A stretch of 64,000 bases of DNA, taken from positions 186,001 through 250,000 of the forward strand of contig NZ_CATNLZ010000012.1 of assembly GCF_950101795.1 (NCBI RefSeq). The letters are read 5' to 3'. Each line of letters begins with the position of its first letter. Position 1 is the first letter of the stretch. Shown in pieces: positions 10,123-20,487 of the stretch. A program made the position numbers and the translations under genes. This DNA comes from Nocardioides sp. T2.26MG-1 (GTDB lineage: Bacteria > Actinomycetota > Actinomycetes > Propionibacteriales > Nocardioidaceae). The notes beneath the pieces are model-generated. The model was not told the DNA's origin and searched no databases. It was given only the letters and a program-made list of their open reading frames with translations.

Positions 10123-11007
10123 TCAGCCCTTGACCGAGCCCGCCATGAGCCCGCCGACGAACCAGCGTCCGAGGATGATGTAGACGAGAAGGGTCGGCAG
10201 CGAGGCGATCAGGGCCCCGGCCATGCTCGCGGAGTAGTCCTGCAGCTGACCGCTGGCGAGGAAGTTCAGCGAGATCGTGACGGGCCCGTTGCGCGAGTTG
10301 GAGAAGAACAGCGCGAACAGGTAGTCGTTCCAGGCCGAGGTGAACTGCCAGATCAGCACGACCACGAACGCCGGGGCCGAGATCGGCAGCACGATCGAGG
10401 AGTAGGTGCGCAGCATGCCCGCGCCGTCGACGCGCGCGGCCTCGACCAGGTCGGTCGGGATCGAGGCGTAGTAGTTGCGGAAGATCAGCGTGGTGATCGG
10501 GATGCCGTAGACGACGTGCAGCACGATCAGGCTCGGCACGCCACTCGGGACGCCGAGGTCCTGCATCAGCTGCACGAGCGGGATCATCACGGCCTGGTAG
10601 GGGATGAACATCCCGAACAGCAGCATCGTGAACACGACGTCCGCGCCCGGGAACCGCCACTTCGAGAGCACGAAGCCGTTCATCGAGCCCAGCATCGCGG
10701 AGATGATCGAGGCCGGGATCACCATCGAGAACGTGCGCAGCAGCGCCGGCGAGAGGACCTCCCAGGCCCGGTCCCAGCCGGCGGTCTCCCACGACTGCGG
10801 CAGCGACCACGCCCGGCTGGGCGTGGCGTCGCCGAGGCCCTTGAACGAGGTGACGAACAGGACGTACGCCGGGAGCAGCACGACCAGCAGGAAGAAGGTC
10901 AGCAGCGCGTAGCGCACGGTGCGCATCGCGACCGAGCCGGTGTGGTCGGCCCGGCGGCCGGACGGCGCGAGGGCGACGTCGGCCGTGGGGAGAGCAGAGG
11001 TGCTCAT
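10123..11007 (-). CDS. ABC sugar transporter permease, MalG type
   Basis: The 294-residue inner-membrane protein has about six hydrophobic spans and the ATPase-contact EAA loop (DLVEAARVDGAGMLRTY, then PISAP). The N-terminal MSTSALPTADVALAPSGRR segment is cytoplasmic. It overlaps the upstream permease gene by 4 bp and ends 10 bp before the epimerase start. It forms the membrane channel with its MalF-type partner. Confidence 0.93.
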   Translation of the reverse strand: MSTSALPTADVALAPSGRRADHTGSVAMRTVRYALLTFFLLVVLLPAYVLFVTSFKGLGDATPSRAWSLPQSWETAGWDRAWEVLSPALLRTFSMVIPASIISAMLGSMNGFVLSKWRFPGADVVFTMLLFGMFIPYQAVMIPLVQLMQDLGVPSGVPSLIVLHVVYGIPITTLIFRNYYASIPTDLVEAARVDGAGMLRTYSSIVLPISAPAFVVVLIWQFTSAWNDYLFALFFSNSRNGPVTISLNFLASGQLQDYSASMAGALIASLPTLLVYIILGRWFVGGLMAGSVKG

Positions 11008-11903
11008 CGGGTCAGCCGCTCCTGCCGGTAGGTGTAGACGAGGTAGGGGATGATCAGGAACGCCACGATCACGAGCAGGATCGTGCCGATCGCGGCGGAC
11101 CGCGCGTAGTCACCCCGGGTGAACTCCACCCACATCTGGATCGCCGGGACCTGGGTCGTGTAGTTGGTCTGGCCGGCGATCGCCATGATCAGGTCGAAGA
11201 CCTTCAGCGACATGTGGCCGACGATCACGATGGCCGACAGGGCCACCGGGCTCAGCTGCGGGAAGATCACGTGCCGGTAGAGCTGCCACTCGGTGGCGCC
11301 GTCGACCCGGGCGGCCTCGCGGAGCTCGTCGGGGATGCCGCGGAAGCCGGCGAGGAACAGCGCCATCACGTAGCCGGACAGCTGCCAGACCGCCGGCATG
11401 GCGATCGCGACCACGCCCCAGTTGGGGTCGGTCCACCACTGGTTCTGCAGGAAGCCGAGCCCGGACTGCTCGAAGAGCCGGTTCAGGCCGCCGGCACGGT
11501 CGCCCTCGGCGTTGTTGAGCAGCCAGCGCCACACCACGCCGGAGGCGATGAACGAGACGGCCATCGGGAACAGGTAGACGGCGCGGAAGAAGCCCTCGCC
11601 CTTGACGCCCTTCTCCAGCAGCCAGGCCCACACGAAGCCGAGCACCAGCGTGCCGGCCAGGAACGCCCCGGTGTACTTGAGCAGGTTCTTCAGGGAGTAG
11701 ATGAACGTGTCGTCCTGGAACAGCGTCTTGTAGTTGTCGAACCCGACGTACGCGACGTCACCGCCGATGCGGTGGTGCTGGTCGGTCAACGAGGTGTTGA
11801 AGTTGACGCCGATCAGGCCGTAGACGAAGACCCCGATCAGGATCAACGACGGGAGGATCAGCAGGACCGGTGGGCCCCACGCTCGCCATCCTCGATTCAC
11901 CAT
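11004..11903 (-). CDS. ABC sugar transporter permease, MalF type
   Basis: The 299-residue protein has several membrane spans starting with PPVLLILPSLILIGVFVYG and an EAA loop (DELREAARVDGATEWQLY, then FPQLSP). It is the first permease of the operon, 80 bp downstream of the binding-protein gene and overlapping the next permease by 4 bp. No ATPase gene lies in the operon, so the energy subunit must be encoded elsewhere, as with the shared MsiK ATPase of Streptomyces. Confidence 0.93.
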   Translation of the reverse strand: MVNRGWRAWGPPVLLILPSLILIGVFVYGLIGVNFNTSLTDQHHRIGGDVAYVGFDNYKTLFQDDTFIYSLKNLLKYTGAFLAGTLVLGFVWAWLLEKGVKGEGFFRAVYLFPMAVSFIASGVVWRWLLNNAEGDRAGGLNRLFEQSGLGFLQNQWWTDPNWGVVAIAMPAVWQLSGYVMALFLAGFRGIPDELREAARVDGATEWQLYRHVIFPQLSPVALSAIVIVGHMSLKVFDLIMAIAGQTNYTTQVPAIQMWVEFTRGDYARSAAIGTILLVIVAFLIIPYLVYTYRQERLTR

Positions 11904-11983
11904 GCACTCCTTGTCGGATCGGGGTCGATCGTCTGGTCCGAACCGGTCGGCCCGGCCGCAGGGGCCGGGCCGACCGAGCAGGA

Positions 11984-13282
11984 TCAGCCTGCGTTCTTCT
12001 CGGCCGCGGCGGCCAGGTCGTCCTGGAACCCGCCGAGGTCACCGGTGGAGCCGAACTTCGCGACCGCCGAGGTGATGTCGGTCAGCCAGCTGATCGGTGC
12101 CGCAGCACCGTGGGCCAGCGAGGACACGATCTCGTCGTTCGCGTACGACTCGATCGCGGTCTGCTGGTAGGGACCGAACCCGGAGGTGTCGGCCTCGGTG
12201 TTCGCCGGGATCGAGCCCTTCTTCATGTTGAAGGCAGTCTGACCCTCGGGGCTGGCCACCGTCGACAGCCACGCCTCGGTGGCGGCCGGGTCGGGCGCGC
12301 CGACCGGCATCGTGAAGGAGTCGGCCAGGAAGTCGAACACACCGTCGGTGCCGGGCACGGGGTAGGCCAGGTAGTCGGTGTCGAGCTTCTTGCCCTGCTC
12401 CTCGAACGCGGCGACGGCCCAGTCACCCATCACGTTGAACGCGGCGTCGCCGTCGATGACCAGCTGCGTGGCGTCCGGCCAGTCGAGCGACTGCCGGTCC
12501 TCGTTGGTGAGGTCGAGCAGCGTCTTGTAGTCCTCGAGGGCGGCGGTCACCTCGGACCCGGCCCAGTCGGTCGTCCCGTCCCACAGGCCCGTGTAGCCGT
12601 CGGCGCCGAGGTCGGCGAGCAGCACGGTCTCGAACAGGTGGACCTGGGTCCAGTCCGTCGCGATCGACAGCGGGATCTTGCCGGCAGCCTTGATCTTCTG
12701 CAGGTCGCTGATCCAGTCGTCGAGCGAGGCGTACGTCGCCTTCGGGTCGACACCGGCGTCCTCCAGAACTGCCGGGTTCGCCCAGACCACGTTGGCCCGG
12801 TGGATGTTCGACGGCACCGAGTAGATCTTGCCGTCCATCGTCAGCCGGTCGAGCAGCGTCTGCGGGAAGTAGTCGTTCCAGCCGTTGTCCGCGTACATCT
12901 GGGTCAGGTCCTCGATCTGCCCGTTGTTGATGTAGTCGGTGACCTCGGCCCCCGCGTGCGCCTGGAAGGTTCCGGGCGGGTCGTTGGTCTGCAGGCGCGA
13001 GGCGAGCACGTTCTTCGCGTCGCTGCCCGCGCCGCCGGCGACCGCGCCGTTGACGAACTTGACGTCCGGGTACTGCTTGTTGAACTCGGCGACCAGCGCG
13101 TCGAGACCGGCCTTCTCGCTGCCCTCCGCCCACCAGGTGAAGACCTCGACCTCACCACTGACGGTCCCGCCGTCGGACGAGGTGTCCTTCTTGTCACCGT
13201 CGTCGCTCCCCCCGCAGGCAGCCAGGACCACGAGAGCACCGGCCGCCACCATCGCGCTCAACGCGCGTCGCGTGCGATTCAT
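11984..13282 (-). CDS. ABC sugar-binding lipoprotein
   Basis: The 432-residue protein has a lipoprotein signal peptide with lipobox LAAC (Cys23) followed by an acidic serine-rich linker, then a two-lobed extracellular solute-binding protein of family 1 (EVEVFTWWAEGSEKAGLDALVAEFNKQYP is the typical opening; the later MGDWAVAAF is also typical). It captures a sugar outside the cell for the two permeases encoded downstream. The gene faces a ROK regulator across a 200-bp region holding an inverted pair of 10-mers. Confidence 0.94.
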   Translation of the reverse strand: MNRTRRALSAMVAAGALVVLAACGGSDDGDKKDTSSDGGTVSGEVEVFTWWAEGSEKAGLDALVAEFNKQYPDVKFVNGAVAGGAGSDAKNVLASRLQTNDPPGTFQAHAGAEVTDYINNGQIEDLTQMYADNGWNDYFPQTLLDRLTMDGKIYSVPSNIHRANVVWANPAVLEDAGVDPKATYASLDDWISDLQKIKAAGKIPLSIATDWTQVHLFETVLLADLGADGYTGLWDGTTDWAGSEVTAALEDYKTLLDLTNEDRQSLDWPDATQLVIDGDAAFNVMGDWAVAAFEEQGKKLDTDYLAYPVPGTDGVFDFLADSFTMPVGAPDPAATEAWLSTVASPEGQTAFNMKKGSIPANTEADTSGFGPYQQTAIESYANDEIVSSLAHGAAAPISWLTDITSAVAKFGSTGDLGGFQDDLAAAAEKNAG

Positions 13283-13401
13283 CTTTCCTCCATAGGTCGG
13301 TCATGTGATGGTTCGGCGCCTTCGCGAAGTCCGGACGAGGCCGGGCGAAAGTTGCTGAGGAGTCCTGACCGTGGCTCCCTCTCGTCACGCTAGGAGCCCG
13401 C

Positions 13402-13467
13402 ATTAGTTCGGGTCAAGGATCAAAGAACCGAAAATATCAAACTGTGACGTTCGGACTCCGAACTAAT
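13402..13467. promoter_or_regulatory. candidate operator pair for the ROK regulator
   Basis: The 10-mer attagttcgg at 13402-13411 recurs as its exact reverse complement ccgaactaat at 13458-13467. The copies are 46 bp apart in the region between the divergent binding-protein gene and the ROK gene. The right copy ends 16 bp before the ROK start codon, so a repressor bound there could block both promoters. The stretch between them is unusually AT-rich (for example aaaatatcaa). Operator function is inferred from placement and symmetry. Confidence 0.6.
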
Positions 13468-13483
13468 CTAGTAGCATCTGACC

Positions 13484-14656
13484 ATGGCCCACGGCGGATC
13501 GCTCGGTGAGCTGCGTGCAGCGAACCTGGCGCTGGTGATCTCGATCCTCGAGCAGGCCGGGCCGATGTCCCGCGCCGACCTGATGCGCCGCACCGGCCTC
13601 TCCCGCTCGACGGTCTCCAGCCTGGTCGTGCAGCTGCTCGAGCACGGCGCCCTGGTCGAGCAGGTCGACCGCGGCACGCCGTACAAGGGCCGCAGCGGTC
13701 GGCCACCGATCCTCCTCGAGCTGGCCAGCGTGACCGGGGTCGTCGCAGGCGTCGACGTGGGCCACCGGCACGTCCGGGTGGCCCTGGCCCGCCCCGACTC
13801 GACGGTGGTCCAGGAGCGCTCGACAAGCCTCGACGTCGACGACTCCCCCCGGGAGTCGATGGACCGGGTGGCGACCCTGCTCGACGAGCTGCTCGCCGAG
13901 AGCGGGCACACGCGAGCGGACGTGCGCGGCGTCGGCCTCGGCATCCCCGGCCCGGTGGACCACGAGGGCCGGATGACCTCCGGGATCCTGCCGACGTGGC
14001 GCGGGCTCCGGCCCGCCGACGAGCTGGCCGAGCGGACCGGGCTGACCGCGCGGGTGCACAACGACGCCCATCTCGGCGCCCGCGGCGAGCTCGCGTACGG
14101 CGCCGCCCGCGGCCACCGCGACGTGATCTACGTGAAGGCGTCCACCGGCATCGGCGCCGGGCTGATCGTGGACGGCCAGTTGGTCAAGGGCGCCACCGGC
14201 ATCGCCGGCGAGCTGGGCCATGTGCAGGTCGACGTCAACGGCGTCATGTGCCGCTGCGGGAGCCGCGGCTGCCTGGAGACGGAGGTGTCCGGACCGAAGC
14301 TGGTCGGGCTGCTGCAGCCGGCGTACGACGAGCGCCTCACGATCCCGCGCATCCTGGAGCTCGCCGAGTCCGGCGACCCGGGCGCCAACCGCGCCCTCAA
14401 CGACTCCGGACGCCGGATCGGCCGGGTGCTCGCCAACATCGCCAACCTGCTCAACCCCGAGCAGGTGGTGGTCGGCGGCACGTTCGGCGCGGCGCCCGCG
14501 CTGCTCGCCGGCATCCGCGACGCACTCGACCGCTATTCCCAGCCGACCACCGCCGCCGCGATCAGCGTGCTCGGCGGGGCGCTCGGCGAGCGGGCCGAGG
14601 TGATGGGCGCGATCGCCGTGGCGCTGGACCCGCCTCGGATGGTTGTCGATCGGTGA
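13484..14656 (+). CDS. ROK-family transcriptional regulator
   Basis: The 390-residue protein has an N-terminal winged helix-turn-helix (MSRADLMRRTGLSRSTVSS, about residues 26-60) followed by a ROK sugar-kinase-like domain. That domain contains GVDVGHRHV, the GIAGELGH segment and the zinc-binding signature CRCGSRGCLE near residue 255. Such NagC/XylR-type regulators repress sugar operons and release DNA on binding a sugar or sugar phosphate. Its divergent position next to the sugar ABC operon makes that operon the likely target. Confidence 0.93.
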   Translation: MAHGGSLGELRAANLALVISILEQAGPMSRADLMRRTGLSRSTVSSLVVQLLEHGALVEQVDRGTPYKGRSGRPPILLELASVTGVVAGVDVGHRHVRVALARPDSTVVQERSTSLDVDDSPRESMDRVATLLDELLAESGHTRADVRGVGLGIPGPVDHEGRMTSGILPTWRGLRPADELAERTGLTARVHNDAHLGARGELAYGAARGHRDVIYVKASTGIGAGLIVDGQLVKGATGIAGELGHVQVDVNGVMCRCGSRGCLETEVSGPKLVGLLQPAYDERLTIPRILELAESGDPGANRALNDSGRRIGRVLANIANLLNPEQVVVGGTFGAAPALLAGIRDALDRYSQPTTAAAISVLGGALGERAEVMGAIAVALDPPRMVVDR

Positions 14657-14669
14657 CAGACTCCAGGGC

Positions 14670-15254
14670 ATGAGCGACATCAAGCGCGCCCTGCTCGTCA
14701 TCGACGTCCAGAACGACTTCTGCGAGGGCGGCTCGCTGCCGGTCGAGGGCGGCGCCGGGGTCGCCGCCGACATCGCCGAGGTGGTGCACGCATGGGTGGC
14801 CGGTGGCCCGGAGGCACCCGGCTACGCCCTCGTGGTCGCGACCAAGGACCACCACATCGACCCGGGCGACCACTGGTCCCACGATCCCGACTACCGGCAC
14901 TCGTGGCCGGTGCACTGCCGGGTCGGCACCGACGGGGCGTCGTTCCACCCCAACCTCGACCCCCTGCCCTTCGACGCGGTCTTCCTCAAGGGCGAGCACC
15001 AGGCGGCGTACTCCGGGTTCGAGGGCCGCACGGTCGACGGGGCCGGCCTCGCCGACTGGCTGCGGGACCGCGGCGTGACCGAGGTCGACGTCTGCGGGAT
15101 CGCGACCGACTACTGCGTGCGCACCACCGCCCTCGACGCGGTGCGCGACGGGTTCACCACGCGGGTGCTGACCGGCCTGTGCGCCGGGGTCGCCCCGGAC
15201 ACCACCGCCGCGGCGCTCGAGGAGCTGCGGACCGCCGGGGTCACCGTTGCCTGA
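14670..15254 (+). CDS. pncA: nicotinamidase (isochorismatase superfamily)
   Basis: The 194-residue enzyme has the catalytic triad of the family: Asp12 in VIDVQNDF, Lys107 in FLKGEH and Cys149 in GIATDYCV. A metal site is formed by TKDHHIDPGDHWS and the following SWPVHC. It deamidates nicotinamide to nicotinate, which PncB (encoded at 7587) then salvages to NAD. I chose the ATG at 14670 because it begins the family's usual N-terminus. The stop overlaps the following crotonase gene by 8 bp. Confidence 0.93.
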   Translation: MSDIKRALLVIDVQNDFCEGGSLPVEGGAGVAADIAEVVHAWVAGGPEAPGYALVVATKDHHIDPGDHWSHDPDYRHSWPVHCRVGTDGASFHPNLDPLPFDAVFLKGEHQAAYSGFEGRTVDGAGLADWLRDRGVTEVDVCGIATDYCVRTTALDAVRDGFTTRVLTGLCAGVAPDTTAAALEELRTAGVTVA

Positions 15255-16029
15255 CGCGACGAGCGACCTGGAGGCCGGCGTCGCCGACGGGGTGCTGCGG
15301 CTGACGTTCAACCGGCCCGACCTGCTCAACGCGCTCACCGACGTGATGTCCGACGAGCTCGCGGCGGCCGTGGAGGCTGTGGCCGCTCGCGACGACGTCC
15401 GGGTGGTCGTGATCGGCGGCGCCGGATCGGCGTTCTGCGCCGGCGCCGACATCTCCGGCGCGGACCCCCACGAGAACTTCGACGTCTCCGCGCTCGACCG
15501 GGCCAACCGGATCGTCCGTGCGATCACGTCCTGCCCCACCCCCGTCGTCGCGGCGGTCAACGGCGTCGCCGCCGGCGTCGGCTGCTCGATCGCCCTGGCC
15601 GCCGACCTCGTCGTCGCGGGGTCGTCGGCGTCGTTCCTGCTCGCGTTCGCCCGGATCGGGCTGATGCCCGACGGCGGGGCCTCGGCCACCGTCGCCGCGG
15701 CGATCGGCCGGGCCCGGGCGATGCGGATGGCGCTGCTCGGCGAGCCGCTCGCCGCCACGGAGGCGTACGCCGCCGGCCTGGTCAGCCACCTGGTCGCGGA
15801 CGACGAGCTGCCGGCGTACGTCTCCTCGCTCGCCGCGCGGCTCACCGCCGGTCCCCCGCTCGCCCTGGCCGCCACGAAGAAGGCGGTCAACGCCGCCACC
15901 CTCCCCCACCTCGACGCCGCCCTCGAGCGCGAGCGCACCGGCCAGGCGGTCCTGCTCCGCACCGCCGACGCCGCCGAGGGGATGCGCGCCTTCTCCGAGC
16001 GCCGGCGGCCGGTGTTCCGCGGCGAGTGA
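15247..16029 (+). CDS. enoyl-CoA hydratase/isomerase family protein
   Basis: The 260-residue crotonase-fold protein shows LTFNRPDLLNAL, the oxyanion-hole segments AFCAGADISG and NGVAAGVGCSIALAADLVVA, and a later LMPDGGAS in the position of the catalytic loop. The second catalytic glutamate is replaced by aspartate-glycine (PDGG), a form common in isomerase-like members, so hydratase activity is not assured. The start is TTG at 15247, inside the end of pncA, suggesting coupled translation. The metabolic role is unclear. Confidence 0.87.
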   Translation: MPDATSDLEAGVADGVLRLTFNRPDLLNALTDVMSDELAAAVEAVAARDDVRVVVIGGAGSAFCAGADISGADPHENFDVSALDRANRIVRAITSCPTPVVAAVNGVAAGVGCSIALAADLVVAGSSASFLLAFARIGLMPDGGASATVAAAIGRARAMRMALLGEPLAATEAYAAGLVSHLVADDELPAYVSSLAARLTAGPPLALAATKKAVNAATLPHLDAALERERTGQAVLLRTADAAEGMRAFSERRRPVFRGE

Positions 16030-16040
16030 TCCCGGGCCCC

Positions 16041-16067
16041 CGCTTGTAACGCCGAGCGTTACAAGCG
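16041..16067. terminator. bidirectional hairpin terminator
   Basis: Perfect 11-bp stem (cgcttgtaacg / cgttacaagcg) with a 5-base loop ccgag, lying between the convergent crotonase and 5'-nucleotidase genes. There is no T-run, which is common in high-GC actinobacteria. The relatively AT-containing stem stands out from its surroundings. Confidence 0.75.
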
Positions 16068-16075
16068 GAGGGCGG

Positions 16076-17923
16076 TCAGCTCACCGTGATCGGCTGCCCC
16101 CCGGAGACGAGCTTCCAGTCGACGGAGGCGAACTTGGCCGGGTCGATGGTGCCGTGGGCGGTGACCCAGTCGATGAGCAGCTGACGGATCTCGTTCTGCC
16201 GGTTGTACACCACGGTCGCGGTGGAGACGGCCGGGAAGCCGCCACCGCCGGACTGGCGGTAGTTGTTGACGGCGAGCACGAACTGGTCGGTGTCCTTGAC
16301 CTCGGCGCCGTCGTAGGCCAGGTTGAGGATCCGCGACCCGACCTCCTTCGAGATGTCGATGTCGTAGGTGAGCGGGGCGTCGAGCCCGGCGACCGCGTCG
16401 TAGTTGTAGTCGGGAGTGCCGTTGGGGGCGGTGGCGGTCACGGCGTTGGTGACCTGGGCCATCGTGAACGGACCCGTCCCGGTGACCTGCTTGTAGTACC
16501 GCGCGGAGAACTCCAGGTAGGCCTTCACGTCCGCGCCCGAGACCTGCACACCGAGCAGCGTGTTGTCGTAGATGTAGAGGCCGGCGACATCGCGAACGGA
16601 GACCTCCCCGGACGGGAAGGACGCCGACCGGTTGAACGGCGCCGCGATCGACAGCACCGGCAGCGACGCGGCGGCACCGGTCAGCCCAGCCTTCACCGCG
16701 TCGGCCTGCACGAAGTTGACGAAGTCGATGATCGGCACGTCCTCGACGACGGCTCGGGCGGCCGACATCGCCGTGGTCGAGGTGCCGACCGGGCTGTTGA
16801 CGTAGGCCACGACGGTGTCGTGCTGCTCCTGTACGGCGGCGGCCACCGCGGCGTCGGTGTCGACGGTGTTGGAGTTCAGCAGCTGCGAGCCCACCCCGAC
16901 CAGGTCCCACTTCAGCTTGCCCCACTTGTTGTAGGTCTCGCGCACGACGAAGTCCATCACCGCGAGCCGCATGCCCCAGTAGTACGGCTCGCACAGCAGC
17001 ACCTGCTGCCCGGTGTGGGCGTTGCGCACGAATCGCTGCGCGATCTCCTTGTGTGCGTGCCCGACGAGGATCGCGTCGATGCCGCGGACGTTCGCGGCCA
17101 CGAGGGACGCGGCGTTCTCCGGGAACGGCAGCGCGTCGCCGTACGACGAGGAGGTGTCCGCACCGGAGTGGGCAGACACGACCACGATGTCGCAGCCCTT
17201 GGCCTTCATCTTCGGCACGAGCTTCCGGGCCTGCTGGACCAGGCCGGGGAACTCCATCTTGCCCTCGACGTTGGCCTTGTCCCAGATCGCGATGCCGGGG
17301 TTGGTGAGCCCGAGGACGCCCACGGTGAGCGTGCGGCCGCTGCCGACCTTGAACCTCTTGATGAGGTACGGCGGGAACGCGGGCAGCCCGGTCGCGGGGT
17401 CGACCGCGTTGGCGCCGAGGAGCGGGAAGTCCAGCTGGTCCTCGAAGGTGCGCAGGGTGTCGAGCCCGTAGTTGAACTCGTGGTTGCCGAGCGCTGCCGC
17501 GTCGTACCCGACGAGGTTCATCGCCCTCGCCATCGGGTGCACGCCGCCCTGGGTGATCGGCGCGATCCGTGCGTAGTAGTAAGCGAGCGGTGTGCCCTGG
17601 ATCGTATCGCCGGCGTCGAGGGTCAGGATCGGCTCGCCCTTGCGCTCCTGGCGCATCGCCTCGATGAGCGTGGCGACCTTGGCGATGCCGATGTCGTCGT
17701 GCGCGCTGTTGTCGAACTCCTTGTTCTTGAAGTAGTCCCAGTTGTAGACGTTGCCGTGCAGGTCGGTCGTGCCGAGCACCGTGAGTCGGACGTGGCGGCC
17801 GGGCTTGCGCGGGTTGTACTCGACGGCGGACGACGGGGTGGCGTAGCCGGCCGCCGCGAGCGCGGCACCTCCGGTGACTCCACCTGCGAGGACGGCACGA
17901 CGCGACGGCATGGGTTGGGACAC
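16076..17923 (-). CDS. secreted 5'-nucleotidase / 2',3'-cyclic-nucleotide phosphodiesterase
   Basis: The 615-residue protein has a twin-arginine-like signal (SRRAVLAGGVTGGAALAAAG). A calcineurin-like metallophosphatase domain follows with TTDLHGN, LDAGDTIQG, LGNHEFNYG, VSAHSG and VGHAHKE supplying the two-metal site. The C-terminal half is a 5'-nucleotidase substrate-binding domain (FPSGEVSVRDVAGLYIYDN, VNNYRQSGGGGFP). It should act outside the cytoplasm to recover nucleosides and phosphate. It stands alone between a terminator hairpin and the DUF1697 gene. Confidence 0.92.
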   Translation of the reverse strand: MSQPMPSRRAVLAGGVTGGAALAAAGYATPSSAVEYNPRKPGRHVRLTVLGTTDLHGNVYNWDYFKNKEFDNSAHDDIGIAKVATLIEAMRQERKGEPILTLDAGDTIQGTPLAYYYARIAPITQGGVHPMARAMNLVGYDAAALGNHEFNYGLDTLRTFEDQLDFPLLGANAVDPATGLPAFPPYLIKRFKVGSGRTLTVGVLGLTNPGIAIWDKANVEGKMEFPGLVQQARKLVPKMKAKGCDIVVVSAHSGADTSSSYGDALPFPENAASLVAANVRGIDAILVGHAHKEIAQRFVRNAHTGQQVLLCEPYYWGMRLAVMDFVVRETYNKWGKLKWDLVGVGSQLLNSNTVDTDAAVAAAVQEQHDTVVAYVNSPVGTSTTAMSAARAVVEDVPIIDFVNFVQADAVKAGLTGAAASLPVLSIAAPFNRSASFPSGEVSVRDVAGLYIYDNTLLGVQVSGADVKAYLEFSARYYKQVTGTGPFTMAQVTNAVTATAPNGTPDYNYDAVAGLDAPLTYDIDISKEVGSRILNLAYDGAEVKDTDQFVLAVNNYRQSGGGGFPAVSTATVVYNRQNEIRQLLIDWVTAHGTIDPAKFASVDWKLVSGGQPITVS

Positions 17924-17975
17924 GATCTCCTCCAGAGATAGATGCGGACGAGAAAAGTCCTACCACTCCGGGGAG

Positions 17976-18503
17976 TCAGCCGCCCCATTTCCTGGCTAGG
18001 GCCTCGATCACGGTCAGGTTGCGGTTCGTCGCGACCCCGAGGTGCCGCTCCACCACGGCGTTGGTGAGCTTGGCCTCGTGGTAGTTCTCGCCGAGCAGGA
18101 GGTGCACCGCGCGGCCCGAGACCCGGGCCACCTCACCGGCGGAGGTGAGCGCCTCGACCTTCGCGATCGCGTCCTGCGTCGGCTCCTCCTTGAGCAGCGA
18201 GACGTAGTGCCGCCCACCGTGGCCGAAGGACGCGGCGTGCTCGGCGATCTCGCTCAGCTCCTTCGGAGTGAAGACGATCGTGGGGACCTCGAACCCGCGG
18301 TCGGCGAGGAACGCCTCCTCGAGCGCGGCCTCGATCCTCGGGCGCGAGCGCAGGGCCGTCGCGAACCGGACGTTGCCGGTGTTGATGTAGGTCTCGACGT
18401 CCGTGAAGCCGGCCGCCTCGACCGCAGCCCGGATCGCGTCCTTGGGGAACTTCCGGTTCGCGCCGAGGTTGATCGCGCGGAGGAACCCGACGTACGTCGC
18501 CAT
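17976..18503 (-). CDS. DUF1697 family protein
   Basis: The 175-residue protein matches DUF1697: MATYVGFLRAINLGANRKFP, then TYINTGNVRF and a C-terminal half ending VERHLGVATNRNLTVIEALARK. No enzyme activity is established for this family. I use the ATG at 18503, which begins the conserved MATYVGFLRAIN; another ATG lies 12 bases upstream. It appears monocistronic, downstream of a strong hairpin. Confidence 0.88.
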   Translation of the reverse strand: MATYVGFLRAINLGANRKFPKDAIRAAVEAAGFTDVETYINTGNVRFATALRSRPRIEAALEEAFLADRGFEVPTIVFTPKELSEIAEHAASFGHGGRHYVSLLKEEPTQDAIAKVEALTSAGEVARVSGRAVHLLLGENYHEAKLTNAVVERHLGVATNRNLTVIEALARKWGG

Positions 18504-18533
18504 GGCCGGCATCATGCCCGACGGCGACCAATC

Positions 18534-18567
18534 AACGCCCCGGCTGCCTCGCGGCGGCCGGGGCGTT
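18534..18567 (-). terminator. hairpin terminator downstream of hppD
   Basis: Perfect 11-bp stem (aacgccccggc / gccggggcgtt) with a 12-base loop. Read on the minus strand it lies about 90 bp after the hppD stop and is followed by ttgattggt, a weak T-rich tail. A second small stem (ctccct / agggag, 18569-18586) sits just upstream in transcription. Confidence 0.7.
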
Positions 18568-18659
18568 GCTCCCTCCCAGAAGGGAGATCGTGGCCCCGAG
18601 GCCCTCGCAGAGTACCGGTCCGAGCCACTCGCGCTCGAGACGTATCGTGCCGGTCGGGC

Positions 18660-20403
<1,744 letters not shown>

Positions 20404-20487
20404 CCTCCTGACGGACCGATCTCATCGAGGACGACTGGCGGCGTTCCCCCCGGGCTGCCGGTCGACCAGCCGAGGAGTGAGGACGCC

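Noticed and set aside
20404..20487. Cyclic-di-GMP riboswitch upstream of the chemoreceptors
   Set aside because: The conserved GEMM core sequences are not present in either upstream region.
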